Positions 30,725 to 39,245 of a stretch of DNA of 64,000 nucleotides are shown here, one piece after another (position 1 is the first letter of the stretch; every line of letters starts with the position of its first letter). Source of the DNA: Mycobacterium gallinarum (GTDB taxonomy: Bacteria > Actinomycetota > Actinomycetes > Mycobacteriales > Mycobacteriaceae); NCBI RefSeq assembly GCF_010726765.1, contig NZ_AP022601.1, positions 4,836,001 through 4,900,000 on the forward strand, written 5' to 3'. A program made the position numbers and the translations under genes. A model generated the notes under the pieces. That model ran no database searches. It was not told the origin of the DNA and saw only the letters and a list, made by a program, of their open reading frames with translations.

Positions 30725-30789
30725 GCGGTGAGCGTAACCGCATTCAAATCACTTGACACATCAAGGGTTAACAATCACCGTGACGAAAA

Positions 30790-32163
30790 CTATTGTCCGG
30801 ATATCTGCTCGTCCTCGATGCCGCGTTCGGATGCGATGGCGGAGCGGCTGATCACCGACGGGCCGTGAATGCGCAGATAGGTCTCGGTGTAGCGCTCCGC
30901 AATTCGGGTGCCCGCGAAATCCGACGGAATGACGTCGTTCGTCTTTTGGCGCCAATCGTTGAGCAGCAGCGCGAGGTCGTTCGCGATGGCCTCCGCTTTG
31001 TCGGACGCGTCGGGCCCGAGCAGGTTGTGCGCCTCGGTGGGATCGTCCTGCAGGTCGTAGAGTTCGCGCGCAGGACGCGGCGACTGGGTCAGCGGCGCAA
31101 CCGTCTGGCCCGGCGCGCTTTCGGCGATGTCCCACGGCAGATCGAGCAGCGGGCGTGCCGCGTAGTTCTCGATGTAGCTGTACTCCTTGGTGCGGACTGC
31201 GCGGATCGGGTCGAAGGAATCGTGGTACGTCTTGGTCGTGTAGACCTCGGTGCGCGCCGGTGCCGCCTGCCCGTGACGGAGGTTGGCGGCGTGCGAGATG
31301 CCCTCGATATCCGCGGGGACGTCGACGCCGAGCAGACCGAGCAGCGTGGGTACCAGGTCGACGCCGCTGAACAGTTCGTCATAGACCCGCGGCCCGATCG
31401 CCGCATCGCGCGGCGGCCGCACGATCATCGCGATTCCCGTGCCCGCGTCGTACAGCGTGGACTTGGCCCGGGGGAGCGCAGGCCCGTGATCGGTCATGAA
31501 CACCACCCAGGTGCTGCGGTCGAGCCCGGTCTCCTCGAGCTTGTCCAGGAGACGGCCGACCGCGGCGTCGGCGACGGTGATGGAGCCGTAGAACTCCGCG
31601 AGGTCCTGCCGGATATCGGGGGTGTCGGGCAGATAGTCGGGCACGGTGACGCCGGAGGCGTCGGAGGGCTCGTAGCGGTCCCGCGGGTACGGGCGGTGTG
31701 TCTCGAAGAAGCCGGCGGTGAGCAGGAACGGCTGCCTGGGTGGGTCGGTGAGCCACTGGGCGGCCTCTTCGACGACGTATTCGCAGTAGGAGTTCGACAC
31801 GTCGAACTCGTCGAAACCGAGGCGCGGAGGATGCGACGTCTCGTGCTGCATGCCGAATAGCGCTGTGTACCAACCGGCTTCGGAGAGCAGGTGGGGGAGT
31901 GTGCGGATGCCGTTTCGGTACTCCCAGCCGTGGTGAGCGAGACCGACGAGGCCGTTGCTCTGCGGGTATCGGCCGGTGAAGAGCGAGCCGCGCGAAGGGG
32001 AGCAGAGGGGTGCGGTCGCGTGTGCGTGGGTGAGCAGTATGCCTTCGGCGGCGAGTTGGTCGAGCCGAGGACTGGAGACGTCGTCGTGGCCGTAAACACC
32101 GAGATAGCGGCCGAGATCGTGCCAATGCACGATTAGCAGGTTGTCTCGTCTCGGCTCGGTCAC
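30790..32163 (-). CDS. Type I sulfatase (Rv0296c-like)
   Basis: A 457-residue arylsulfatase-superfamily protein. The formylglycine motif CSPSR starts at Cys54, followed by GSLFTGRYPQSNG. The metal site VFMTDHG is present. The N-terminal metal motif, usually Asp-Asp, reads His15-Asp16 (VHWHDLGRY). There is no signal peptide, so it is probably cytosolic and would need a formylglycine-generating enzyme encoded elsewhere. It lies immediately upstream (in transcription order) of the stf0 operon and on the same strand, 65 bp away, so a single sulfation/desulfation locus is plausible. Confidence 0.87.
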   Translation of the reverse strand: MTEPRRDNLLIVHWHDLGRYLGVYGHDDVSSPRLDQLAAEGILLTHAHATAPLCSPSRGSLFTGRYPQSNGLVGLAHHGWEYRNGIRTLPHLLSEAGWYTALFGMQHETSHPPRLGFDEFDVSNSYCEYVVEEAAQWLTDPPRQPFLLTAGFFETHRPYPRDRYEPSDASGVTVPDYLPDTPDIRQDLAEFYGSITVADAAVGRLLDKLEETGLDRSTWVVFMTDHGPALPRAKSTLYDAGTGIAMIVRPPRDAAIGPRVYDELFSGVDLVPTLLGLLGVDVPADIEGISHAANLRHGQAAPARTEVYTTKTYHDSFDPIRAVRTKEYSYIENYAARPLLDLPWDIAESAPGQTVAPLTQSPRPARELYDLQDDPTEAHNLLGPDASDKAEAIANDLALLLNDWRQKTNDVIPSDFAGTRIAERYTETYLRIHGPSVISRSAIASERGIEDEQISGQ

Positions 32164-32323
32164 GCAGTGTCCTTATCCGTCACGTCGGTCCACGCAACAG
32201 GGTGCCGCGCGACCTCCGCAACCTTTTGACTCATCCCAAGCAACTTATCCCCAATGGCGGTTTTATCCACAGGTTGGGTTGAGCTGCTGGTTTGGTGGCG
32301 TGGGCGCGATTAGTGTCGAATGC

Positions 32324-33940
32324 ATGTTCGATCAACTCGTCGAGGTGGCCACCCGCAGCCGGGGTGTGGCGGCGGTCGGGGCGTGGGCGCGGGTCGAGAA
32401 CGCCGCCTGCGCGCGACGGTTGTTCGCCTGCGCTGATGAACTCGAACAGATGCTGGCCGCCGACGGGTCCGACCATCGCGAGCAGTGGTGTCTGGACAAC
32501 TGGGGCGCGGTCGCGGCGTCAATCGCCGCGGCGCAGAACGTGTCGCTGGGGGTGGCCTCGCATCAACTGCTGATCGCCGACGCCCTACGCCAGCGCCTCC
32601 CGCGCGTGGGCGAGGTGTTCGCCGCCGGGGCGATCAACTACCGGTTGGTGTCGGCGATCGTGGCGCGGACCCGCCTGATCTGTGATCCCGATGCGATGGC
32701 CAAAGTCGACACCGAGATCGCCGCCCACGTAGAGCAGTGGGGATCGTTGTCGGCAGCCAAGACCGAGACCGAGATCGACTACTGGGTCGATCGGTATGAC
32801 CCCGCCGCGGTGCGGCGCACCGAATACTCCGCGCGCGGCTGCGGTGTCGATATCCACGACCCCGACGACGGATCAGGTGTGGCGTTCATCGAGGGCCGGC
32901 TCATCATCACCGACGCCGAGGCGCTGGACCAACGCCTCGAGGCAATGGCGCGCACCGTGTGCGAGAACGATCCGCGCACCCTGGACCAGCGCCGCTCCGC
33001 GGCCCTGGGCGCGCTCGGGCACAAAGCTGACCGGCTGGTGTGCGGATGCCAGGACCCCGACTGCGAGGCCGCCGACTCTCAGCCCAGCGCGGTCGTTGTC
33101 CATGTGATCGCCCACGAAGACTCACTCACCGATGACACCCCCGCCCAACTCGACGGCGACGCACCACCGCACCCCGTGGACAAGCCGCTACGCGAGATGA
33201 CCTGGCGCGAAGCCCTCACCCCGACACCGTGGACACCGGTCACCGCCGCCACCCCACCGGCGCTGGTCCTGGGCCGCGGCATGCTGCCCGCCCCGCTGTT
33301 GGCCGCGAAGGTCGCGGGCACCGCCAAGATCGTCCCGATCCGCCATCCCGGCGACGCCGCACCCGAACCGCGCTACCTCCCCTCGGCGGTGTTGGCCACT
33401 TTTGTGCGGTGTCGGGATGTGACGTGTCGGTTCCCGGGGTGCGATGAACCCGCCCACCGTTGCGATATCGACCACACGATCGCCTACCCGCACGGTCCGA
33501 CCCAGGCGTCGAATCTCAAGGTTCTATGCCGACAACACCACTTGCTCAAAACCTTTTGGGGCTGGCGCGACCAGCAGTTCCCCGACGGCACCGTCATCTG
33601 GACGTGCCCGCAGGGCCAGACCTACACCACCGATCCCGGGAGCCGACTGCTGTTTCCCACCCTGTGCCAACCCACCGCACCCATCACCGTGCCCGACGCA
33701 CCGACCGCCACCACCGACCCGGCCGCCCGCACACTGGCCATGCCGCGCCGCACCCAAACCCGAGCCCCCAACCGCACCCAAGCCATCACCGACGAACGCC
33801 GAGCCAACGAAACCCTCATCCACGCCGAAGAACGGATGCGCAATCAGGGCACGGGCGAAGACCCCGAAAGTGCTTGCGACGACGGCTACTTCCCCACCCA
33901 GCCACGACCCCCAAGCGACCACGACCCAGCACCATTCTGA
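32324..33940 (+). CDS. DUF222 / HNH endonuclease domain protein (13E12 family)
   Basis: About 538 residues, a member of the repeated mycobacterial REP13E12-like family. An N-terminal DUF222 helical domain (MFDQLVEVATRSRGVAAVGAWARVENAACA) is followed by a C-terminal HNH motif with CRFPGCDEPAHRCDIDH, the central Asn (ASNLKVLC) and RQHH. A Thr/Pro-rich tail follows. The ATG at 32324 fits the family N-terminus; upstream in-frame sequence (to 32141) has poor coding character. Members are often present in many copies and used by mobile elements. Nuclease activity is not proven for the family. Confidence 0.85.
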   Translation: MFDQLVEVATRSRGVAAVGAWARVENAACARRLFACADELEQMLAADGSDHREQWCLDNWGAVAASIAAAQNVSLGVASHQLLIADALRQRLPRVGEVFAAGAINYRLVSAIVARTRLICDPDAMAKVDTEIAAHVEQWGSLSAAKTETEIDYWVDRYDPAAVRRTEYSARGCGVDIHDPDDGSGVAFIEGRLIITDAEALDQRLEAMARTVCENDPRTLDQRRSAALGALGHKADRLVCGCQDPDCEAADSQPSAVVVHVIAHEDSLTDDTPAQLDGDAPPHPVDKPLREMTWREALTPTPWTPVTAATPPALVLGRGMLPAPLLAAKVAGTAKIVPIRHPGDAAPEPRYLPSAVLATFVRCRDVTCRFPGCDEPAHRCDIDHTIAYPHGPTQASNLKVLCRQHHLLKTFWGWRDQQFPDGTVIWTCPQGQTYTTDPGSRLLFPTLCQPTAPITVPDAPTATTDPAARTLAMPRRTQTRAPNRTQAITDERRANETLIHAEERMRNQGTGEDPESACDDGYFPTQPRPPSDHDPAPF

Positions 33941-33972
33941 GCGCAAGCCTTATGGTCCGCGGCCCCGGCTTT

Positions 33973-34455
33973 CTAAGGGTGGTAGGGCACTCCGACCGCG
34001 CGGAAGACGTACTCGGGTGGGACGTCGAAGGCCAGCGACCGTTGCGGTACGCGCGCCAGGACGTCGGGCGGAATGTCCGTCTTGTACTGGAGCGAGAGCT
34101 CACCTTCGCACCGCGGGTCCACTGCGGCGATGTTGACCTCGAGATGCAGACCCGCCTCGGTGAGGTCGGCGGTCACCGTGCCCGATTGTGGTGCGCTCCA
34201 GGGCTGATCGATGGTGCGGCCCGCCAGCTTCGGCACCGTAGACAGCGTGCCGAGGACCCGCCGATTGGTGAGTACCAACGAACCGACATAGCTCGCCACG
34301 TTGCCATGGGCGCGCTTGCCGGGGATCTTGCCACTGAATCTTCGGGTCACCGGAACGTACTCAGCGAAATAGATGACGCCCTCGGCCTCTACTTCGGCCC
34401 GCAGCTCAGCGGGCAGCCCGCCGATGCGCAACAGCTTGCGCAGAAACACCGCCAT
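33973..34455 (-). CDS. Conserved protein of unknown function, paralogue A
   Basis: A 160-residue soluble protein without signal or membrane segments. It aligns end to end with the upstream gene at 34470-34952: shared FLRK/LFRK-L-RIG-LPA start, EGVIY, F-G--PG, LTN-RVL-T-S-VP, DQPW-APQSG, and the ending SLAFDVPP--V---G-P. The β-rich pattern and TNTRV/TNRRV motif recall bacterial PH-like folds, but this is a guess. Only 14 bp separate the pair, suggesting a tandem duplication kept as an operon. Confidence 0.72.
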   Translation of the reverse strand: MAVFLRKLLRIGGLPAELRAEVEAEGVIYFAEYVPVTRRFSGKIPGKRAHGNVASYVGSLVLTNRRVLGTLSTVPKLAGRTIDQPWSAPQSGTVTADLTEAGLHLEVNIAAVDPRCEGELSLQYKTDIPPDVLARVPQRSLAFDVPPEYVFRAVGVPYHP

Positions 34456-34469
34456 TAAGGCACCGTAGC

Positions 34470-34952
34470 TCAGCCGCGGGGGATGCCGAGCACGCTGTAG
34501 ACGAACTTCGGTGGGACATCGAACGCCAGTGTCCGCGACGGGACGCGGCTCAATACATCGGCGGGCAACTCAGCCTTGAAGGTCAGCGACAAAGTCCCGG
34601 AGAACTCCGGATCGACCTGAGACAGGTCCGCGACCTCCAGCAGCAGGCCGGACTCCGAAAGCGTGCCCTTAACAGCGCCTGACTGGGGCGCGTTCCACGG
34701 CTGATCTACTGCGCGTCCGCCTTTGCCGGGAACAGCGGAGACCGTCGCGAGCACCCGCGTGTTCGTCAACGCCAGCGCCCCGCCGTATCCGCGGACCAGC
34801 CCAACCGACTTCCGACCGGGAACTTGGCCGGTGAAGCGCAGGACGACGCCGAGGTACTCGCCGAGGTAGATGACGCCCTCCGAGTCGACCCCGGTACGCA
34901 TGTCGGCAGGCAGCTTGCCGATACGGAAAAGTTTGCGGAAGAGTCCGGCCAT
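34470..34952 (-). CDS. Conserved protein of unknown function, paralogue B
   Basis: A 160-residue paralogue of the gene at 33973-34455, equal in length and collinear, with roughly half of positions identical by eye. It is upstream in the two-gene leftward unit and has its own RBS-like purine stretch. No catalytic motif or known family could be recognised. The conserved blocks are EGVIYLGEY, ALTNTRVLATVSAVP, DQPWNAPQSG and RTLAFDVPPKFVYSVLGIP. Confidence 0.72.
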   Translation of the reverse strand: MAGLFRKLFRIGKLPADMRTGVDSEGVIYLGEYLGVVLRFTGQVPGRKSVGLVRGYGGALALTNTRVLATVSAVPGKGGRAVDQPWNAPQSGAVKGTLSESGLLLEVADLSQVDPEFSGTLSLTFKAELPADVLSRVPSRTLAFDVPPKFVYSVLGIPRG

Positions 34953-35000
34953 GGCCAGCCACCCTAACGGCTACCGGGCGGGGCTGGTACAGGTATCTAT

Positions 35001-35672
35001 ATGACTTCCAGCACGCGTCGGCTCCTTGCGAGCGCCGTGGCCGCCGTCGCGATATACGCGTTGATGTGGGTCGGCTTCGCCTCGGGATGGGCCTGGTTGA
35101 CGGCCATGGACTCCGCGGCTCTCGACCCCGCCTACCGCTACGGCTCCATGCATCCGGCTTGGGTGACGGCATGGGATGTGTTCTGTACCGTGCTGGGGCC
35201 CAATGCGTTTCGGTTGGCTGGTCTTGTCGTGGTCATCGTCGCGCTGCGGCGCCGCAATTGGCGCCTGGTGGGCTTCGTCATGCTCACCGTGGGGCTGTCG
35301 GGACCCATCATCGAGCTCACGAAACATCTCGCCGACCGCCCACGGCCGCCGACAGCGCTGGTCTTCGCATATTCGTTGTCGTTCCCATCCGGTCACGCAC
35401 TCGGCGTCATGGTCGGCGTGCTGGTGCTGTTGGCGGTCGCCTGGCCCTTCGTGCGGCCACCGCTGCGCTGGTGGCTCGTCGCACTGGGCGCCTTGATCGT
35501 CGTCACCGTCGGCATCGGTCGCGTCGTGCTCAACGTGCACCACCCCTCCGACATCATCGCCGGATGGGCCTTGGGCTACGCCTATTTCGCCGTCTGTCTG
35601 GCGCTACTTCCACCCTGGGTGAGGGTTACGGCAGCGGACGAAACACGGGAAGAACTCGGTATCGGACCTTGA
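35001..35672 (+). CDS. PAP2-family phosphatase
   Basis: A 223-residue membrane phosphatase with about six helices. All three PAP2 motifs are present: KHLADRPRP (KxxxxxxRP), SFPSGHALG (PSGH) and GRVVLNVHHPSDIIAG (the SRxxxxxHxxxD-type motif, with Gly in place of Ser). Likely substrates are lipid phosphates or polyprenyl pyrophosphates at the outer face of the membrane. Its 3' end overlaps the convergent PAP2-DAGK fusion by 47 nt. Confidence 0.85.
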   Translation: MTSSTRRLLASAVAAVAIYALMWVGFASGWAWLTAMDSAALDPAYRYGSMHPAWVTAWDVFCTVLGPNAFRLAGLVVVIVALRRRNWRLVGFVMLTVGLSGPIIELTKHLADRPRPPTALVFAYSLSFPSGHALGVMVGVLVLLAVAWPFVRPPLRWWLVALGALIVVTVGIGRVVLNVHHPSDIIAGWALGYAYFAVCLALLPPWVRVTAADETREELGIGP

Positions 35673-37116
35673 AGCTGGCATCGGTGCATTCGGTGCTGAC
35701 TTCGCCGTCATGAGCCAGAATCGTTGAACCGTCTACGGCATTGAACTCGAATTCGGGCACTCGCATCTCGTGATAGAGCGGGCTGCGCACCAATCGGCCC
35801 AGCGCCAGTGATACGAGAATGCGCAGCCTGCTGAACCTGCGACCGGTCTCGAGAATGCGGACGTCCATCAAACCGTCGTCCATCCGGGTTCGGCGCGACG
35901 GGGCGAACCCGGACGGCAGGTATGTCGAATTGCCAAGGAAGAACAGCGAAGTCTGCAACTTCTTGTTGTCGTAGCGGATTCGCACGGGCTCATCCCGCCA
36001 CAGCGTGTGGAACATCGCGTAGATACCTGCGAGCGGTTTACCGATCTTGTGCTCGAGCTTTTCTCGCGTTTGGACGAACTGCGGATAGGCGCCGATGCTA
36101 GCGGTGTTGACCACCATGTGTTTCTCGTTGAGACACACCACGTCGACGTAGGCGACGCTGCCCCGCCGAATCGCCTCGGCCGTCTTGGCCACCGTGTCGC
36201 ATTCGATGTCCTTTGCGAAGTGATTGAACGTCCCGCCCGGGAAGACCGCCAGCGGTAGCCCGGACTCAATCGCGACGCCTGCGCCACACGACACCGTCCC
36301 GTCGCCGCCTCCGACGGCGAGAACCTCGGCCCGGTCGGCCGCGGCGCGCAATACGACCTCGAGGTCGTCCCCCTCCTCCAACTCGACGATCTCAGCCGCC
36401 GGCAGGGCTTCTCGCACCTCCGCCACCACACGTGCTCCAGTGCCGCTGCCCGACGCGGGATTGATCACCAGCACCACCCCCTCACCCTCCGGGCGTGCGG
36501 GCGTTTCCAGTCGGAGCGGGTCCGCGGTCGGAATCTTCGTAGGCACGGTCGGTGGCACGATCCGGGCGCCGAGCACTGCGATGGCGGCACCGATGCCGAA
36601 GCCGGCGAACACGTCACCCGGATAGTGCGCGCCGGTCGCCACCCTGGACAGGCCCACCAGCCCAGCGAGTAGTGCAAGTCCGAGCCCGACCGGCGGATTC
36701 TCGAGGCCCACACCGACGGCGAACGCGGCCGCGCTCGCGGAGTGGCCCGACGGCAGCGAATTCGATGTCGGGACCCGCCTGCTCTGTCTGGCCAGCGGTA
36801 CCAGCAGGCGACTAGGGCGGGGCCGCTTCCAGATCCGCTTGGCGACCTGGTTGGTCACCAGACTGGTGACACCGAGAGTCATGACGCCACGCGCCGCACC
36901 ACGCCGCGATGCTCGGTGCCGTGTCGCGGTCAGCCCGACGGCGATGGCGAACCACAGCTTCGAATGGTCCGCGGCGCGGGTCAGCTGCGGCATCAGCGAA
37001 TCGAGCAGGGGACTGGGCGACTCGGCGATGGCTTCGAACACCTCGCGGTCCAGCGTCCCGAGGCCCTCTCCGATTTGGCGGATGCCTCGATGACGACGAA
37101 TGGGGAGGAGTTCCAT
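35626..37116 (-). CDS. Bifunctional PAP2 phosphatase / diacylglycerol kinase-like protein
   Basis: A 496-residue fusion. Residues ~1-195 are a PAP2 membrane phosphatase (KRIWKRPRP, SLPSGHSASAA, SRVATGAHYPGDVFAG). Residues ~210-496 are a DAGK catalytic domain (VVLVINPASGSG, the nucleotide loop VLAVGGGDGTVS, FPGGTFNHFAKD, and a late D-GLMDVRIL block). Such fusions are known in mycobacteria and could both phosphorylate and dephosphorylate lipids. It is divergent from an ArsR-like gene, with a perfect palindrome between the two starts. Confidence 0.87.
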   Translation of the reverse strand: MELLPIRRHRGIRQIGEGLGTLDREVFEAIAESPSPLLDSLMPQLTRAADHSKLWFAIAVGLTATRHRASRRGAARGVMTLGVTSLVTNQVAKRIWKRPRPSRLLVPLARQSRRVPTSNSLPSGHSASAAAFAVGVGLENPPVGLGLALLAGLVGLSRVATGAHYPGDVFAGFGIGAAIAVLGARIVPPTVPTKIPTADPLRLETPARPEGEGVVLVINPASGSGTGARVVAEVREALPAAEIVELEEGDDLEVVLRAAADRAEVLAVGGGDGTVSCGAGVAIESGLPLAVFPGGTFNHFAKDIECDTVAKTAEAIRRGSVAYVDVVCLNEKHMVVNTASIGAYPQFVQTREKLEHKIGKPLAGIYAMFHTLWRDEPVRIRYDNKKLQTSLFFLGNSTYLPSGFAPSRRTRMDDGLMDVRILETGRRFSRLRILVSLALGRLVRSPLYHEMRVPEFEFNAVDGSTILAHDGEVSTECTDASFKVRYRVLPVFRPLP

Positions 37117-37137
37117 GCCGCTAATCTATCCACGCTA

Positions 37138-37157
37138 TTGACAAATTATTTTGTCAA
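37138..37157. promoter_or_regulatory. Perfect 8-4-8 inverted repeat, probable ArsR operator
   Basis: TTGACAAATTATTTTGTCAA, two perfect 8-bp arms around a 4-bp spacer, centred in the 57-bp gap between the PAP2-DAGK start (37116) and the ArsR-like start (37174). It is AT-rich against a GC-rich background. Its TTGACA also resembles a -35 element. Expected role: autoregulation of the ArsR gene and control of the divergent gene. Confidence 0.6.
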
Positions 37158-37173
37158 GGGCGAGGATGGCCCC

Positions 37174-37761
37174 ATGCTCGACGTCGAGGTGATCGCGGAT
37201 CCGGCCGCGGCGGCCAGCGCGCTCGATCCGATCAAGGGTCGACTGCTGGCCGAACTGACCGAACCGGCGTCGGCGGCCACCCTCGCGTCGCGCATGGGCA
37301 TGGCCCGGCAGAAGGTCAACTATCACCTACGTGCCCTCGAAGGCCACCAGCTGGTCACCGAAGCGGGCGAACGCCGTTGGGGCGGGCTCAAAGAGCGTCT
37401 GCTCGTCGCGACGGCGGCCTCATACGTGGTGTCGCCCGGCGCGCTCGGGCCGGTCGCCTCCGATCCGGGCCGCTCCGAGGACCGGCTGTCGGCGAGCTAC
37501 CTGATCGCGCTGTCGGCGCGTGTCGTACGCGAGGTCGGCGACCTCTGGCGTACGGCGCGCACCAGCAACAAGCGACTCCCGACGCTGTCGATCGACGCGG
37601 TGATCCGGTTCCGCTCTCCCGCCGACCGGGCCGCCTTCACCAAGGATCTGTCCGAAGCGGTGACGTCACTGGCCGCCCGATATCACGACGAATCAGATTC
37701 CGATGGACGCAGCTACCGGTTGGTGGTCGCGGCCTATCCGAAGCCGAAGGAGGATGCGTAA
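37174..37761 (+). CDS. ArsR-like winged-helix regulator
   Basis: About 195 residues. The N-terminal winged helix is seen in DPIKGRLLAELTEPASAATLASRMGMARQKVNYHLRALEGHQLVTEAGERRWGG, with no ArsR-type Cys metal site. The C-terminal half is of unknown ligand type and ends in a strand pair that resembles dimerisation parts of helix-turn-helix_20-type regulators. ATG at 37174 is used because the frame upstream crosses the operator and the divergent gene. Its TAA overlaps the ATG of the SRPBCC gene (TAATG), the usual ArsR-SRPBCC pairing. Confidence 0.83.
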   Translation: MLDVEVIADPAAAASALDPIKGRLLAELTEPASAATLASRMGMARQKVNYHLRALEGHQLVTEAGERRWGGLKERLLVATAASYVVSPGALGPVASDPGRSEDRLSASYLIALSARVVREVGDLWRTARTSNKRLPTLSIDAVIRFRSPADRAAFTKDLSEAVTSLAARYHDESDSDGRSYRLVVAAYPKPKEDA

Positions 37762-38588
37762 TGCCTTTGAAGAGAGACGATTCCGGACGCCGATGGGTCG
37801 AGATGGAGTTCCTCGTACCCGGCACGCCTGAACAGGTGTGGCAGGCCATCGCAACCGGACCCGGGATGAGTGCGTGGTTCACGACGACACACATCGAGGA
37901 GCGTGTCGGCGGCGCCATCAGCTTCGATTTCGGCGACGAGAACTGTGGCGCCGACGTCTCGTCGGGCCAGGTCACGACCTGGGATCCCCCGGTGCGCCTC
38001 GAATACGAGGAATACGGATGGAACGGCGACGCCCCGCCGGTCGCGACCGAGGTGACCATCACCGCTCGGTCCGGCGACCGGTGCGTCGTCCGCATGGTGC
38101 ACACCATGGTCACCGACAAGGACGAGTGGGACGATGAGATCGAGAGCTTCGAAACCGGATGGCCCGGCTTCTTCGAGATCCTCAAGATCTATCTCGCGAA
38201 CTTCGCTGGGGCGCAAGCGGCGACGATTCGGGCGTCGGCCACCCACCACGACGGCGAAAGGCAGGCGTGGTCGAAGATGACCACCGCGCTGGACCTCGGA
38301 GCCGCAAATGTCGGCGATCGCATCGAAATATCCGGCGACGCACCCCGGTTGGCGGGCCGTGTCGAGCGCATCCACCAGGACGGGATCTCGCGCGAGGTGA
38401 TGATGCGGATCGACCAGCCGTCGCAGGGGATCGCGGTCGTCGGCGCATGCACGGTCGGGGACGAGGGCCGTGTCATGGCCAGCATCTATCTGTACGGATC
38501 CGACGCGACGGACGTGGCGGCAGCCGAACAACCGAAATGGACAGCTTGGCTGCGTGGCCTCCTAGAAGGTGACCCCGTCAGCACCTAG
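37761..38588 (+). CDS. SRPBCC (AHSA1-like) domain protein
   Basis: A 275-residue protein with an N-terminal START/AHSA1-type fold (EMEFLVPGTPEQVWQAIATGPGMSAWFTTTHIEERVGG), an FDFGDE turn and a C-terminal ~110-residue extension of unknown type. These proteins bind hydrophobic ligands or act as cochaperones. The start overlaps the stop of the ArsR-like gene, so the two are coupled and probably functionally linked. Confidence 0.82.
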   Translation: MPLKRDDSGRRWVEMEFLVPGTPEQVWQAIATGPGMSAWFTTTHIEERVGGAISFDFGDENCGADVSSGQVTTWDPPVRLEYEEYGWNGDAPPVATEVTITARSGDRCVVRMVHTMVTDKDEWDDEIESFETGWPGFFEILKIYLANFAGAQAATIRASATHHDGERQAWSKMTTALDLGAANVGDRIEISGDAPRLAGRVERIHQDGISREVMMRIDQPSQGIAVVGACTVGDEGRVMASIYLYGSDATDVAAAEQPKWTAWLRGLLEGDPVST

Positions 38589-38597
38589 CATGAGCGG

Positions 38598-39242
38598 GTG
38601 CGTCGGCTGCTCATACTGCTCTGCGTGGCTCTGCTGCCACTCGCCGGCGCGACCAGCCACGCTCAGACCTCACCGTGGTTCGCGCACTACGTCGGCGACG
38701 CCACCCAGGTGATTTCCGTTGTCGGAGTGGGCGGTTCGTCAGCCAAAATGGATGTCTACCAGCGCACGACGACAGGCTGGCAGCCCGTCGCGGCCGGCAT
38801 CCCTGCGTTCGTCGGAAGCAGGGGTATGGCGCCCACGACTCGCGAGGGCGAGATGAAGACACCGATGGGCTTCTTCACCCTTGACTACGCGTTCGGCACC
38901 GCGCCCAACCCCGGCGGCGGGCTGCAATACGTTCAGGTCGGCCCGAATCACTGGTGGGACGGCGATGTGAACAGCCCGACTTACAACACCATGCAGGTAT
39001 GCGAGAAGGCGCAGTGCCCGTTCAGCACGGATCCCCCAACGGAGAACCTCCAGATCCCGCAGTACGTCCACGCCGTGGTGATGGGCGTCAACGACGAACG
39101 CGTCCCCGGCAACGGCAGCGCTTTTTTCCTTCACGCCACCGACGGGGGCCCGACCGCGGGTTGCATCGCGATCGACGACGCCAAACTGGTCGAAATCATG
39201 CGGTGGCTCAAGCCGGGTGCGCTGATCGCCATCTCGCAGTGA
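38598..39242 (+). CDS. Secreted YkuD-type (L,D-transpeptidase-like) protein
   Basis: A 214-residue exported protein with an N-terminal signal (RRLLILLCVALLPLAGATSHA, cleavage near residue 22) and a YkuD-like catalytic block. The conserved His is in AFFLHATD and the Cys in GPTAGCIAI, matching the H-x(n)-[S/T]-x-G-C pattern, and TPMGFFTLDYAFG is the usual upstream motif. GTG start 9 nt after the SRPBCC stop. It lacks the Ig-like domains of the major mycobacterial Ldt enzymes, so a peptidoglycan role is likely but the exact reaction is not. Confidence 0.78.
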   Translation: MRRLLILLCVALLPLAGATSHAQTSPWFAHYVGDATQVISVVGVGGSSAKMDVYQRTTTGWQPVAAGIPAFVGSRGMAPTTREGEMKTPMGFFTLDYAFGTAPNPGGGLQYVQVGPNHWWDGDVNSPTYNTMQVCEKAQCPFSTDPPTENLQIPQYVHAVVMGVNDERVPGNGSAFFLHATDGGPTAGCIAIDDAKLVEIMRWLKPGALIAISQ

Positions 39243-39245
39243 CGC

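Noticed and set aside
35626..35672. 47-nt overlap of two PAP2 genes as a sign of misassembly
   Set aside because: Both proteins end with plausible family C-termini, and short convergent overlaps occur elsewhere in the window (for example eccE3 with its neighbour).
36742..37173. N-terminal extension of the ArsR-like regulator
   Set aside because: It would run through the operator palindrome and antisense to the PAP2-DAGK gene; the helix-turn-helix protein begins naturally at 37174.
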